A stretch of DNA of 64,000 nt from Actinomycetospora soli (GCF_021026295.1 NZ_JAJNDA010000019.1:42348-106347), one strand, 5' to 3'. Positions 53,207 to 62,148 are shown, counted from the first letter of the stretch. Translations and numbers: made by a program. The notes: generated by a model not told the origin, from the sequence alone.

Positions 53207-53216
53207 GCATGGGCGC

Positions 53217-54623
53217 ATGCCCACCTACGTCGCAGGGGTCGACTCCTCCACCCAGGCCACCAAGGTCGTCGTCGTCGATCCCGACGACGGGTCGGTCGTC
53301 CGGGAGGCCCGCCGGGCCCACCCGGACGGCACCGAGGTCGACCCGCGGGCCTGGTGGACGGCCCTGTGCGACGCGCTCGCCGAGGTCGGCACCGACGACG
53401 TCGGCGCGATCGCCGTCGCCGGTCAGCAGCACGGCATGGTGCTGTGCGACCAGCGCGGCGAGCCGGTCCGCGACGCCCTGCTCTGGAACGACACCCGCTC
53501 CGCCGACGCCGCGCACGATCTCGTCGCCGAGCTCGGCGGCGCCGCCGCCTGGGCGGACGCGGTGGGGACCGTGCCGGTCGCGAGCATCACGGCGAGCAAG
53601 CTGCGCTGGACCGCCCGGGCGGAGCCGCAGAACGCCGAGCGCGCGCGGTCGGTGCTGCTCCCCCACGACTGGCTGACCTGGCGGCTCCGGGGCGGCGCCC
53701 GCGCCGGTGCCGACCCGGTGACCGACCGGGGGGACGCCTCCGGCACCGGCTACTGGTCGCCGCACACCGAGGACTACCGCCCCGACCTGCTCGAACTCGC
53801 CTTCGGGCGCACGCTCGACGTCCCGCGCGTGGCGGGCCCCGGGGAGGCCGTGGGGCGCGGCCACGAGCACGGTCCGGTGCCCGGGGCGGTGGTCGCACCC
53901 GGGACCGGGGACAACATGGGGGCGGCCCTCGCGATCGGGACGGCGCCCGGCGAGCTCATCGTCTCCATCGGCACCTCGGGCACGGTGTTCACCGGCGCGG
54001 CGCGCCCCTCCGCCGACCCGTCCGGCCTGGTCGCGGGCTTCGCCGACGCGCGGGGCGGCTACCTGCCGCTGGTCTGCACCCTCAACGCCGCGCGCGTGCT
54101 CGGGGTGGGCGCGACGCTGCTCGGCGTCGACCCGGAGGGCTTCGACGCGCTCGCCCTCGCCGCCGCACCGGGGGCCGGCGGGCTGGTCCTCGTGCCCTAC
54201 CTGGAGGGCGAGCGCACCCCGGACCGTCCCGACGCCACCGGCACGATCGCCGGCCTCACGAACGCGAACGGCACCCGGGAGAACCTCGCCCGCGCCGTCG
54301 TCGAGGGCATGCTCTGCGGGCTCGCGGCGGGGGTGGAGGCGCTCGCCGACGTGGGGGTGGAGGGTTCGCGGGTCCTGCTCATCGGCGGGGGCAGCCGCTC
54401 CCGGGCGGTGTCGACCGTCGCGCCGGCGGTGTTCGGGCTCGACGTCGAGGTGCTCGCCCCTGCGGAGTACGTCGCACTGGGGGCCGCGCGGCAGGCGGCC
54501 TGGGCACTGACCGGCGCGGAGCCCGACTGGCGCATCGGGCGCGACACCGTGGTCGAGGCCACCGACGTCGACCGCGAGGCGGCCCGTGCGGTGCGGGCCG
54601 CCTACGCGACGATCACCGGGTGA
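53217..54623 (+). CDS. xylB: Xylulokinase-like FGGY carbohydrate kinase
   Basis: The 468-residue kinase has the FGGY layout: [22 protein letters not shown] at the N-terminus, [48 protein letters not shown] with the catalytic Asp, SIGTSGTVF and, near the end, [14 protein letters not shown] and [19 protein letters not shown] and WNDTR fit xylulokinases. It phosphorylates a ketose, consistent with the product of the mannitol-dehydrogenase-type enzyme (xylulose from arabitol, for instance). It lies right behind lacI. Confidence 0.92.
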   Translation: MPTYVAGVDSSTQATKVVVVDPDDGSVVREARRAHPDGTEVDPRAWWTALCDALAEVGTDDVGAIAVAGQQHGMVLCDQRGEPVRDALLWNDTRSADAAHDLVAELGGAAAWADAVGTVPVASITASKLRWTARAEPQNAERARSVLLPHDWLTWRLRGGARAGADPVTDRGDASGTGYWSPHTEDYRPDLLELAFGRTLDVPRVAGPGEAVGRGHEHGPVPGAVVAPGTGDNMGAALAIGTAPGELIVSIGTSGTVFTGAARPSADPSGLVAGFADARGGYLPLVCTLNAARVLGVGATLLGVDPEGFDALALAAAPGAGGLVLVPYLEGERTPDRPDATGTIAGLTNANGTRENLARAVVEGMLCGLAAGVEALADVGVEGSRVLLIGGGSRSRAVSTVAPAVFGLDVEVLAPAEYVALGAARQAAWALTGAEPDWRIGRDTVVEATDVDREAARAVRAAYATITG

Positions 54624-55399
54624 CCGACCCCGCACTCGACCGCCCCGATCGCGCCGACCTCGCCCTCGCCGAGGACGACCTGGACCAGCCCGGGATCATC
54701 GCGCCCGGCGCGATGCGCACCCACGGGAGCGTGCCGCCCGACGTCGTCCTGTGCTTCTTCCCCGAGGTGATGACGGCGCTCGCGCAGGAGCACCCGGAGA
54801 TCGCCACGCTGCACTCGGAGAACGGCCGCTCCCCCGTCCTCGGCGTGCCGCGGCCCGACGGGCGCACCGTCGCGGTCGCGCACCCCGGCGTGGGGGCGCC
54901 GATGGCGGCGGTGACGCTCGAGGAGCTGATCGTGCTCGGCGGCCGCCGCTTCACCGCGGTCGGCGGGGCCGGCGTGCTGGTGCCCGACCTCGTCCTCGGG
55001 CACGCGGTGGTCGTCTCCTCGGCGCTGCGCGACGAGGGGACGTCGTTCCACTACCTGCCGGCCGGACGGGTCGTCGAGGCCGACCCGGAGGGCGTCGAGG
55101 CGCTGGTCGCGACGCTCCACGCGGCGGACGTCGCGCACACCGTCGGCCGCACCTGGACCACCGACGCGGTCTACCGGGAGACGCGCACCCGCACCGACCG
55201 TCGTCGGGAGGAGGGCTGCCTCGCCGTCGAGATGGAGGCCTCGGCGCTCATCGCGGTGGCCCGGTTCCGGGGCGTGGCGTTCTCCCAGGTGCTCTTCGCC
55301 GGGGACTCGCTGGCCGGCGAGCAGTGGGACAGCCGCCGGTGGACGACCGCCGCGCAGGCGCGCGCGGCCCTCGTCGACGTGCTCGTCAGCTCCCGGTGA
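54620..55399 (+). CDS. Purine/uridine phosphorylase-family protein
   Basis: The 259-residue protein starts at a GTG overlapping the xylB stop (GTGA). It has the nucleoside phosphorylase fold: [37 protein letters not shown], the substrate region [36 protein letters not shown] with the conserved VEMEASA, and [12 protein letters not shown]. It cleaves a nucleoside with phosphate to a base and ribose-1-phosphate. Why it is coupled to a polyol kinase is unclear; joint pentose supply is a possibility. Ends overlapping the convergent protease gene by 14 bp. Confidence 0.88.
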   Translation: MTDPALDRPDRADLALAEDDLDQPGIIAPGAMRTHGSVPPDVVLCFFPEVMTALAQEHPEIATLHSENGRSPVLGVPRPDGRTVAVAHPGVGAPMAAVTLEELIVLGGRRFTAVGGAGVLVPDLVLGHAVVVSSALRDEGTSFHYLPAGRVVEADPEGVEALVATLHAADVAHTVGRTWTTDAVYRETRTRTDRRREEGCLAVEMEASALIAVARFRGVAFSQVLFAGDSLAGEQWDSRRWTTAAQARAALVDVLVSSR

Positions 55400-56411
55400 C
55401 CAGCGTGAACCCGAACTGCGTGAGGATCGGGCGCAGCGGCTGGAAGTAGCTCGTGCCGCCGGTGGTGCAGTCCCCGGTGCCGCCCGAGAGCAGGCCCTGG
55501 GCCTGGGCGTTCCCCGGCGCGAGGAAGGAGCCGCCGGAGTCGCCGGACTCGGCGCAGGCGCTGGTCTGGGTCAGGCCCTGCACGACGGTGCCGCCGCCGT
55601 AGTTCACCGTGACGTTCTTCGCCTGGACCACGCCGCAGCGGTAGCCCGTCGTCGACCCGGAGCGGCAGACCCGCGTCCCCACGGGCGCCTCGGTGGCGCC
55701 GGTGACGGCGGGCCCGCCCGAGACCTGCCCGCTGCCGCGCCAGGCGGCGGTGTTGGTCACCTGGATCAGCCCGTAGTCGGTGTCCGGCCAGGCGGTCCGT
55801 GCGACGGTGCCGATCGTCTGCCCGTTCGGCCCCGACCAGGTCGAGGTGCCCCGGGTGCAGTGCCCGGCCGTGAGCAGGTAGGTCGTGGTCCCGCGGCGCA
55901 CCGAGAAGCCGTCGGAGCAGCGCAGGCCGCTGCGGGTGGTGACGCCGCCGCTGGTCGTCGTGCTGGTCACCGTCGTGATGGCGGTGCCGCCGACGAGCGG
56001 CGCGGCCGCGAGGGGACGCACCGGCGCCGACATCGGCTGCACCCGCACGGCCGCCGGGTTCTCGTCCGCGGCGAAGTCCGTCGCCGACTTCGTGGCGGGG
56101 CCGACGACCGCGACGACGGTCTGGTTCGTCGCGGGGTCCACGTACCAGGCGGTGACGTTGGCCGGTGCCCGGCCACGCCGCTCGTCCATCCGCTGCTTCG
56201 CGGCCTGCCCCGCCCGCGGCTCGACCGGCGTGGGCCGGGTCGTCGAGCCCGGGCCCGACGGCAGGGGCGGTGGCGTGGGTGTCTGCGCGAGCGCGGGTAC
56301 CGCCAGCGCGAGCACGGCGGCCAGCGCGAGCGCCACGACGGCGCCCGCGCGACGGGCGGGGACGGAGAGGGGCACGCGGATCCTCCGGGTCGGGCCGGTA
56401 CGGACGGTCAT
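55386..56411 (-). CDS. Secreted S1-family serine protease
   Basis: The 341-residue preproprotein has a signal peptide (RAGAVVALALAAVLALAVPALA), a Pro-rich spacer and a proregion. The chymotrypsin-like catalytic domain has His in LTAGHCT, Asp in DTDYGLIQV and Ser in ESGDSGGSF. Paired Cys residues (RCSDG/GHC, VCRSGSTTGYRCG, SACAESGDSG/GDC) match the disulfides of streptogrisin-like proteases. It is exported and probably self-processed. It overlaps the phosphorylase gene tail-to-tail. Confidence 0.92.
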   Translation of the reverse strand: MTVRTGPTRRIRVPLSVPARRAGAVVALALAAVLALAVPALAQTPTPPPLPSGPGSTTRPTPVEPRAGQAAKQRMDERRGRAPANVTAWYVDPATNQTVVAVVGPATKSATDFAADENPAAVRVQPMSAPVRPLAAAPLVGGTAITTVTSTTTSGGVTTRSGLRCSDGFSVRRGTTTYLLTAGHCTRGTSTWSGPNGQTIGTVARTAWPDTDYGLIQVTNTAAWRGSGQVSGGPAVTGATEAPVGTRVCRSGSTTGYRCGVVQAKNVTVNYGGGTVVQGLTQTSACAESGDSGGSFLAPGNAQAQGLLSGGTGDCTTGGTSYFQPLRPILTQFGFTLVTGS

Positions 56412-56653
56412 CGGTCGTGTGCCGGGTGTATCGACCCCGAGCCCGCCGGCATTACTCCGTACGGCCTAATCACCGGCGTGGGTGACCTTACGGCGGGCCC
56501 GGCCCGCCTGCCCGTCCCGTCGCCCGGTCGGGGACGCCGGGCTCCGACCCGGAATTGTCGTCCCCGTCGGATCGGGACCATTTCCGCGGGTGGTGGGAAA
56601 TAGTTCCCGACGGCGGGCGGGGTACGGTCGGACCCCTCGGCTATCGTGGCGCC

Positions 56654-57220
56654 GTGGCCGACCGCTGGGATCCGCGACCGGGCGGCGGGCGGCCGTCCCG
56701 GCCCTCCGCGCCGTCCCGCTGGTCCACCGGCTCGTTCTCGCGCGGACCCCGACCGGCCGGCCCACGACCGGCGCGCGACCCGCGGCCGCGCCAGCCCGGG
56801 CGGTTCGCCGTCGGCCCCGGCTTCCCGTGGCCGCTCGCCTCGGCGGCCGCCCTCGTGCTGACCACGGTGCTGGCCTGGTTGTTGCAGGACCGGAGCGGTC
56901 TCCTGGGCCTGTTCTTCCCGGTCGGCTACCTCGTCGTCTGCCTGCTCGCGGTGTGCGCGGTCCGCGTCGACGGGGTCCTCGTGCCCGCCCTCCAGGCCCC
57001 CGTGGTCGCCTTCCTCGCCCTCGTGGTCGCGGCGGTCGTCCGGGGTGACGCGGCCGGCAGCACGCTGTTCGTGCTCGGTGTGTTCGCCCCGCTCGCGCAA
57101 TTGTTCTGGTGGATGCTCGTCGCACTCGTGGGATGTGCGCTGCTCGGATTCCTGCGATTCCGCGAGGCGAATCCCGGCTTCTCCGTGCTGGGCGCCGTGC
57201 GCGGTGTGAGGAACGCGTGA
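56654..57220 (+). CDS. DUF6542 membrane protein
   Basis: The 188-residue protein starts at GTG. A disordered Arg/Pro/Gly-rich cytosolic head of about 55 residues precedes four helices (WPLASAAALVLTTVLAWLL, LFFPVGYLVVCLLAVCAV, ALQAPVVAFLALVVAAVV, QLFWWMLVALVGCALLGFL). This matches the actinobacterial DUF6542 family. Its stop overlaps the LCP gene start by one base (TGATG), suggesting a cell-envelope role with that protein. Confidence 0.8.
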   Translation: MADRWDPRPGGGRPSRPSAPSRWSTGSFSRGPRPAGPRPARDPRPRQPGRFAVGPGFPWPLASAAALVLTTVLAWLLQDRSGLLGLFFPVGYLVVCLLAVCAVRVDGVLVPALQAPVVAFLALVVAAVVRGDAAGSTLFVLGVFAPLAQLFWWMLVALVGCALLGFLRFREANPGFSVLGAVRGVRNA

Positions 57221-58899
57221 TGGCGCGCGACGACGACGAACGTCCCGGGCAATTCCGGCTGCCCGGCCGTCGGCCCACCCGGCCCGACGGCGGGGCCCCG
57301 CAGCCCGGGCCGCGCCCGCCCGCCCGGCCGGGGCCCGCTCCCTCGCCCGGCGGCGCCGGCCCGTCCGCACGGCCGGGGGCGCCTGGTCCGTCGGCGCCCG
57401 GCCCTGGCGGACCGCGTCCCGGCGGACCGGGACCCGGTGGACCTGGCGGCCCCGCGGGACCCGGTGGCCCCGCAGGACCGGGGGGCCCCGCGGGACCGGG
57501 TGGACCGGGTCGCCCGCCGGCCGGGCCGCCCCCGGGACGCTCCGGCCCGCCGCCCGGTGGAGGCCGCCGCCCCGCCCCGACGCCGACCCGGGTGGCTCCG
57601 TCACCGGTGCCCGAGGGACCCGGCGGAGCCGGGGACGACCCGCCGTCGGGACGGGGCGCAGGGGCCCTGGCCCTGCTCGAGCGTGCGCGCGGGTGGGCGA
57701 CCAGCCGGGTCCTGCTGCTCGTGCTGGCCGCGGCGTCGGTGCTCGTCCTGCTGATCTCCGGGGTGACCGTGCTCGCGGCCCGGACCTTCGACTCGGGGCT
57801 CTCGCGCGTCGACGTGATCTCGACGTCGCTCGGGTCGATCTTCGGGACCGACCAGAACATCCTGCTGGTCGGGCTCGACACGCGCACCGACTCGTTCGGC
57901 AACCCGCTGCCGAAGGACATCCTGGCCTCGCTGAACGCGGGCGGGAGCGACTCCGGCGGCGACTCGACCGACACCATCATCGTGCTGCACATCCCGGGCG
58001 GCGGCGGACCGGCGACCGGGTTCTCGATCCCCCGCGACTCGTACGTCGACGTGACGGGCGGGTTCGGCACGCACAAGATCAATTCCGCCTACTCCTACGG
58101 CTCCAACGCGGCCCGTCAGGAACTGATCAAGGACGGCGTGAGCGGGAGCGACCTCGCCGTGCAGTCCGGGGCCGCGGGGGCGCGGACCACGATCGGCGCC
58201 GTCGAGGGCCTGACCGGACTCACGATCACCCACTTCGCGGCGGTCAACCTGGCCGGGTTCGCGCAGATCAGCGAGGCAATCGGCGGCGTGCCGGTGTGTC
58301 TCAACAAGGCGGTGAACGACTCGTTCTCCGGGGCGAGGTTCCCCGCGGGCCAGACGACGGTCTCCGGCCCGCAGGCACTCGCCTTCGTCCGCCAGCGCCA
58401 CGGCCTGCCCGGCGGCGACCTCGACCGCGCCCGCCGTCAGCAGGTGTTCCTCGCCAGCATGGCGCGCACGGTCCTCTCGTCGGACACCCTCACCGACTCC
58501 ACGAAGCGGAACGCGCTGATCGACGCGGTCGACAAGGCGATCACGGTCGACCGCGGGCTCGACGTGCTCGACCTGGCCACCCAGGTGCAGGGTGTGAGCT
58601 CCGGGTCGATCGGCTTCCACACGATCCCCATCGTCAACGCCTCCTACGACACCGCCGAGGACGGCGAGGCGGTGAAGGTCGACCCCGAGAAGGTCCAGGA
58701 GTACATCTCGGACACGATCTCCGGCGCCGGCGAGACGACGACGCCACCGAAGGCGAGCGGCTCGTCGTCGGGAACGGCCGGGGGGTCGAACACCGGCGGC
58801 TCCTCCCCCGGCAGCGCCGCCCCGAAGACCAGTGCCGCCCCGGCGGTGCCCTCCGAGGACGCCGGCACCGCGGCGCCCACGGTGCCCTGCGTCAACTGA
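57220..58899 (+). CDS. LytR-CpsA-Psr (LCP) family envelope polymer ligase with collagen-like head
   Basis: The 559-residue protein has a cytosolic head of about 150 residues made of Gly-Pro-rich repeats, one transmembrane helix (VLLLVLAAASVLVLLISGVTVLA) and an extracellular LCP domain: QNILLVGLDTRTD, DSTDTIIVLHIP, GFSIPRDSYVDV, GTHKINSAYSYG and ALAFVRQRHGLPGGDLDRARRQQ with the pyrophosphate-binding Arg residues. A Ser/Thr/Ala-rich tail ends in a Cys. LCP enzymes attach teichoic-acid-like polymers or arabinogalactan to peptidoglycan. Coupled to DUF6542. Confidence 0.93.
   Translation: MARDDDERPGQFRLPGRRPTRPDGGAPQPGPRPPARPGPAPSPGGAGPSARPGAPGPSAPGPGGPRPGGPGPGGPGGPAGPGGPAGPGGPAGPGGPGRPPAGPPPGRSGPPPGGGRRPAPTPTRVAPSPVPEGPGGAGDDPPSGRGAGALALLERARGWATSRVLLLVLAAASVLVLLISGVTVLAARTFDSGLSRVDVISTSLGSIFGTDQNILLVGLDTRTDSFGNPLPKDILASLNAGGSDSGGDSTDTIIVLHIPGGGGPATGFSIPRDSYVDVTGGFGTHKINSAYSYGSNAARQELIKDGVSGSDLAVQSGAAGARTTIGAVEGLTGLTITHFAAVNLAGFAQISEAIGGVPVCLNKAVNDSFSGARFPAGQTTVSGPQALAFVRQRHGLPGGDLDRARRQQVFLASMARTVLSSDTLTDSTKRNALIDAVDKAITVDRGLDVLDLATQVQGVSSGSIGFHTIPIVNASYDTAEDGEAVKVDPEKVQEYISDTISGAGETTTPPKASGSSSGTAGGSNTGGSSPGSAAPKTSAAPAVPSEDAGTAAPTVPCVN
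57444..57510 (+). repeat. Gly-Pro collagen-like tandem repeat in the LCP head
   Basis: A roughly 18-bp unit coding Gly-Gly-Pro-Ala-Gly-Pro repeats three to four times with silent changes, embedded in a longer Gly/Pro-rich region (about 57300-57560). Sequence drift between units argues for selection on the peptide rather than a fresh expansion. Confidence 0.8.
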
Positions 58900-58925
58900 C
58901 CGAGGCCGCCGGGCGGACGGTCAGT
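58895..58925. terminator. Hairpin over the stops of the LCP and MFS genes
   Basis: ACTGACCG (58895-58902) pairs with CGGTCAGT (58918-58925), and both stop codons lie in the arms. The loop contains a further GC-rich CCGCC/GGCGG. Probable bidirectional terminator. Confidence 0.6.
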
Positions 58926-60300
58926 GGACCTCCTCGAGCGAGCGACCCGTCGTCAGGGGCCCGAGGAGCCCGACGTCGAGGCAGAGCAGCACGATCAGGA
59001 ACGCCGAGCCGCCGAAGACCCACACCGGACCCGCCGTCGCGAGCAGCGGCACGGCGATGAACGGCAGGACCACCGAGGTGCCACGGGACAGCGAGTAGGC
59101 GACACCGGAGGCGGTGGAGCGGATCGCGGTCGGGAAGATCTCGGCCTGGTAGATGTGGAACGCGTTCGAGAAGACGTTGCTCGCCGTGGTCAGCAGGAAG
59201 CCCGCCAGCACGATCAACCACGGGGTCGCGGCGGCCGCGAAGACGACGCCGAACACGGCGATCGCGAGGGCCGCGGCGATGATCAGGTACTTGCGTTCGA
59301 AGCGCTCCACCATCGGCACCGACAGCAGGGAACCGAGCGGGTAGCCCGCGAAGGACAGGGCCGCGTAGCCGAGCGACTCGGTCACCTCGAAGCCCTTGGA
59401 GACGAGCACGAGGGGCGCGAGGGTGCCGAAGCCGTAGTACCCGACGGTCTGCAGCACCTGGAAGATGAACAGCATGACGGTGCGCCGGCGGTAGTCCGTG
59501 AACGCGATCCGCAGGACCTCCGTCGTGGAGCGGTCCCGCCCCCGGTCCGGCGGGACGGCGCGGGCGGGCAGCTCGTCCACCGCGTGCGGCGCCCCGACCT
59601 TCGCCGCGATGGCGCGCACGGTCGCCTCGGACTCGGCGAAGCGCCCCCGGGACTCCAGCCAGCGCGGGGACTCGGGCAGGACGCGGCGCATGACGATGAC
59701 GAAGACCGCACCGAGCGCGCCGGCGACGAGCAGCCAGCGCCACCCGGCGACGCCCGCGATCTCCTGCGCGGCGACCAGCTTGCCGCCGAGCAGGGCCGCG
59801 ACCGGGACGCCCAGGAAGCCGACCGTGTACGCCCACGCGATGTAGCGGCCCCGGACCTTCGCCGGGAGGAACTCGGCGAGGTAGGTGTCGACGAGGACGA
59901 GCTCGCAGCCCAGGCCGATCCCGCCGAGGAAGCGCAGCAGCAGGAAGATCTCGATGTTCGGCGAGAACGCCGCGAGCAGGCTGAACAGGCTGTAGATCAG
60001 CAGGTTGAGCAGGAAGACACGCTGGCGGCCCAGCCGGTCGGCCACCACGGAGAGCACGTTGGCGCCGACGAACATGCCGAGGAACCCGCTCGCCACCACG
60101 GCGGCCTTGCCGAGCGACCCGAGCTGGAACTCGCGGGCCAGGATCGGCGCGAGCACGCCCCCGAGGAACACCTCGTAGAGGTCGAAGAACGAACCGATCC
60201 CGACGAGCACCACGATGGTGCGGTGCCACCGCGAGAGCGGGAGGTTCTCGAGGGCGGCGCTGGCACCCGCCGTCGGGAAGGATCCGGCGTCCGTGGCCAT
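58921..60300 (-). CDS. MFS transporter, sugar/metabolite porter type
   Basis: The 459-residue transporter has 12 helices and AGGAGG before the ATG. WHRTIVVLVGIGSFFDLYEVFLGGVLAPIL opens helix 1; GANVLSVVADRLGRQRVFLLN gives the DRxGRR-like loop, RFLGGIGLGCELVLVDTYLAEFLPAKVRGR helices 4-5, and PESPRWLESRGRFAESEATV the central loop. These resemble the aromatic-acid/NiaP-like and sugar porter branches. Substrate unknown. Divergent from nothing; 50 bp after the GNAT gene on the same strand. Confidence 0.88.
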   Translation of the reverse strand: MATDAGSFPTAGASAALENLPLSRWHRTIVVLVGIGSFFDLYEVFLGGVLAPILAREFQLGSLGKAAVVASGFLGMFVGANVLSVVADRLGRQRVFLLNLLIYSLFSLLAAFSPNIEIFLLLRFLGGIGLGCELVLVDTYLAEFLPAKVRGRYIAWAYTVGFLGVPVAALLGGKLVAAQEIAGVAGWRWLLVAGALGAVFVIVMRRVLPESPRWLESRGRFAESEATVRAIAAKVGAPHAVDELPARAVPPDRGRDRSTTEVLRIAFTDYRRRTVMLFIFQVLQTVGYYGFGTLAPLVLVSKGFEVTESLGYAALSFAGYPLGSLLSVPMVERFERKYLIIAAALAIAVFGVVFAAAATPWLIVLAGFLLTTASNVFSNAFHIYQAEIFPTAIRSTASGVAYSLSRGTSVVLPFIAVPLLATAGPVWVFGGSAFLIVLLCLDVGLLGPLTTGRSLEEVH

Positions 60301-60350
60301 CCTGCCACCTCCTCGCACTCGGTACTGAGCGCAAGAAAGTACTCCTGCGG

Positions 60351-60683
60351 TCAGGCGAGGTCGAATTGCTCCCGGCGTCCGACGGGGACCAGGTCGAGGT
60401 AGTCCGGGTGCTTCGTGATCCACCCGCGGATGAACGGGCAGAACGGCAGGACGGCCAGGTGGCGGGCCCGCGCGTCGTCGAGGGCGGCCCGGGCCAGGCG
60501 GCCGGCGAGCCCCTGACCGGCGAAGGCGTCGTCGACCTCGGTGTGGACGAAGGCGATGGTCTCGCCGTCGCCGTGCGGATCGGTGCGCAGCGCGTACTCC
60601 GCGAACCCGGCGGTCACGTCGCCGACGCGGATCTCGTAGCGGTGGCGCTCGGGGACGTCGGTGACGTCGAACTGGTCGGGCAT
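60351..60683 (-). CDS. GNAT-fold N-acetyltransferase, small YjdJ-like
   Basis: The 110-residue protein matches the short GNAT domain: RYEIRVGDVTAGFAEYALR, IAFVHTEVDDAFAGQGLAGRLARAALDDARARHLAVLPFCPFIRGWITKHPDYLDLV. FAGQGLA(G) is the acetyl-CoA pyrophosphate loop, and the CPF...HPDY segment is the conserved end. These proteins acetylate small molecules or protein N-termini; the target is unknown. Its start is 29 bp from the divergent Rv2466c-like gene. Confidence 0.88.
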   Translation of the reverse strand: MPDQFDVTDVPERHRYEIRVGDVTAGFAEYALRTDPHGDGETIAFVHTEVDDAFAGQGLAGRLARAALDDARARHLAVLPFCPFIRGWITKHPDYLDLVPVGRREQFDLA

Positions 60684-60711
60684 CGTCGGTCTCCTCGGTC
60701 ATGCTGGCGGG

Positions 60712-61287
60712 GTGCGACTCTATGTCGATCCGGTCTGCCCCTTCGCGTACCTCGCGCTGTGCTGGCTCGAGGAGGTCGCCGCGCAGCGTCCGGTGGACCT
60801 GGAGGTGCGCCTGATGAGTCTCGCGGTGCTCGGCGAGGCGGATCCCGGGCGTGGGCCCGAGTCCGCGCGCGGCACGGAGAGTGCGTGGCGGCCGGTGCGG
60901 GTCGGCGTCGCGGTCGGCGAGCGGCTGGGTGAGTTCGTGTCGCGGTTCGGGGCGCTCTACCACCGCGACGGTGTGCGTGGTCGCGACGAGGTGCTGCGGC
61001 GGGTGCTCGCCGTGATGGACCTCCTGCCGCTGCACGCCGCCGCCGACGACCCCTCGCTCGACACCGAGGTCCGTCGCAGCCACGAGGAGGGCATGGCGCC
61101 GGTGGGCCTCGACGTCGGGACTCCCGTGGTCCACGTGGACGGGGTCGCCTTCTTCGGTCCGGTGCTCGGGGCGGTGCCTCGTGGGCATGCCGCGTTGGAG
61201 GTGTTCGACGGAGCGGTGGCCCTCGCCGGCTCGGCCGGATTCTGCGAGCTCAAGCGGACGCGGGTGGGACGGCCGGTGTTCGCGTGA
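60712..61287 (+). CDS. Rv2466c-like mycothiol-linked DsbA-fold protein with CPFA active site
   Basis: The GTG at 60712 begins VRLYVDPVCPFAYLALCW (191 residues). The body parallels mycobacterial Rv2466c, a mycothiol-dependent nitroreductase: VRLMSLAVLGE, AWRPVRVGVAVGERLG, RRSHEEGMAPVGLDVGTPVVHVDGVAFFGPVLGAVPRG and FCELKRTRVGRPVF. Rv2466c has CPWC; here the second Cys is Ala (CPFA), leaving a single active-site Cys, which would force a monothiol mechanism with mycothiol. Its stop overlaps the methyltransferase start (GTGA). Confidence 0.88.
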   Translation: MRLYVDPVCPFAYLALCWLEEVAAQRPVDLEVRLMSLAVLGEADPGRGPESARGTESAWRPVRVGVAVGERLGEFVSRFGALYHRDGVRGRDEVLRRVLAVMDLLPLHAAADDPSLDTEVRRSHEEGMAPVGLDVGTPVVHVDGVAFFGPVLGAVPRGHAALEVFDGAVALAGSAGFCELKRTRVGRPVFA

Positions 61288-61979
61288 CCGGGCGGGCGCG
61301 CTCGTTCGGGCGCCTCGCCGAGGACTACGACCGGCTCCGTCCCGGCTATCCGCCCGCAGCGCTGGCGGCCGTGGCCGGGGACCTCGTGGTGGACGTGGGC
61401 GCGGGGACCGGGAAGCTCACGGCGGCGGTGACCCGTTCCGGACGACGGGTGGTGGCGGTCGAGCCCGACCCCGCCATGCGCTCGGTACTCGCCGACCGCG
61501 GCCTGCCCGGCGTGGAGGTCGTGGACGGGACGGCGGAGCGGGTGCCCGTGGGTACGGGCACCGCGTCGGCCGTGGTCTACGGGCAGTCGTGGCACTGGGC
61601 GGATCCCGTCGCGGCGGCGGCGGAGGCGCGACGGGTCCTCGTCGACGACGGGGTGTTGCTGCAGCTGTGGAACGTGCCCGACCTGGCGGTCGACTGGGTG
61701 CGGGAGCTCAACCGGATCGCGGGGCTGCCGGACGTCGCGCCCGAGGTCCGTCGGTCCGAGCTGCCGGGCTTCGGCGCGGGCGAGGTGACGCGCGTGCGCT
61801 GGGAGCAGACGCTCGGCGCTCCCGACCTGGTGCGGCTGTTCTCCACGTTCTCCCGGGTGAGCACGCGTGAGCCGGAGGACCGGGAGCGAATGCTGGCTTC
61901 GATCCGGTCGTCCGTGGAGGGCCGTGCGGTCGTGGCGTACCCCTACGTGTGTGTGGGCGTGATGTACCGACGATCGTGA
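61284..61979 (+). CDS. Class I SAM-dependent methyltransferase
   Basis: The 231-residue protein starts at a GTG overlapping the previous stop. It opens ARSFGRLAEDYDRLRPGYPPAAL, followed by SAM motif I LVVDVGAGTGKLTAAV, VVAVEPDPAMRSVL and VVDGTAERVPVGTGTASAVVYGQSWHW, and motif III-like VLVDDGVLLQLWN. This matches the trans-aconitate/UbiE-like methyltransferase group. The acceptor is unknown; coupling to the mycothiol-linked protein hints at a redox or detoxification context, but that is speculative. Confidence 0.88.
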   Translation: MTGRARSFGRLAEDYDRLRPGYPPAALAAVAGDLVVDVGAGTGKLTAAVTRSGRRVVAVEPDPAMRSVLADRGLPGVEVVDGTAERVPVGTGTASAVVYGQSWHWADPVAAAAEARRVLVDDGVLLQLWNVPDLAVDWVRELNRIAGLPDVAPEVRRSELPGFGAGEVTRVRWEQTLGAPDLVRLFSTFSRVSTREPEDRERMLASIRSSVEGRAVVAYPYVCVGVMYRRS

Positions 61980-62018
61980 TGGTTTCGTGATCTTTGCGCT
62001 TGTCGTGGGTTCTGGGGT

Positions 62019-62078
62019 CGCGAGGGGTACGTGAGGCAGGTTCTTTGGTCCGGATTCCTGCCTGGTGTACCTCTCGCG
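62019..62078. other. 60-bp interrupted dyad (long hairpin) before the second DUF222 gene
   Basis: Outer arms CGCGAGGGGTAC (62019-62030) and GTACCTCTCGCG (62067-62078) match in 11 of 12 bp. Inner arms AGGCAGG (62034-62040) and CCTGCCT (62057-62063) match perfectly. The 3-nt bulges are symmetric and the loop is 16 nt. It lies 40 bp after the methyltransferase stop and 70 bp before the DUF222 start, so it may be a terminator or a structured leader. Confidence 0.6.
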
Positions 62079-62129
62079 TCGCGCCCGGCCGTGGCGTGGG
62101 GTTTCGGGGTACCGGTGACTGTCGGGGGT

Positions 62130-62145
62130 TCGAACTACCGTTCGG
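62130..62145. promoter_or_regulatory. LexA (SOS) box before the second DUF222 gene
   Basis: TCGAAC-TACC-GTTCGG matches the TCGAAC-N4-GTTCGA consensus with one end mismatch, and is 4 bp before the ATG. Together with the perfect box at 31057, both DUF222 genes in the window carry the same site. Confidence 0.8.
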
Positions 62146-62148
62146 GTC

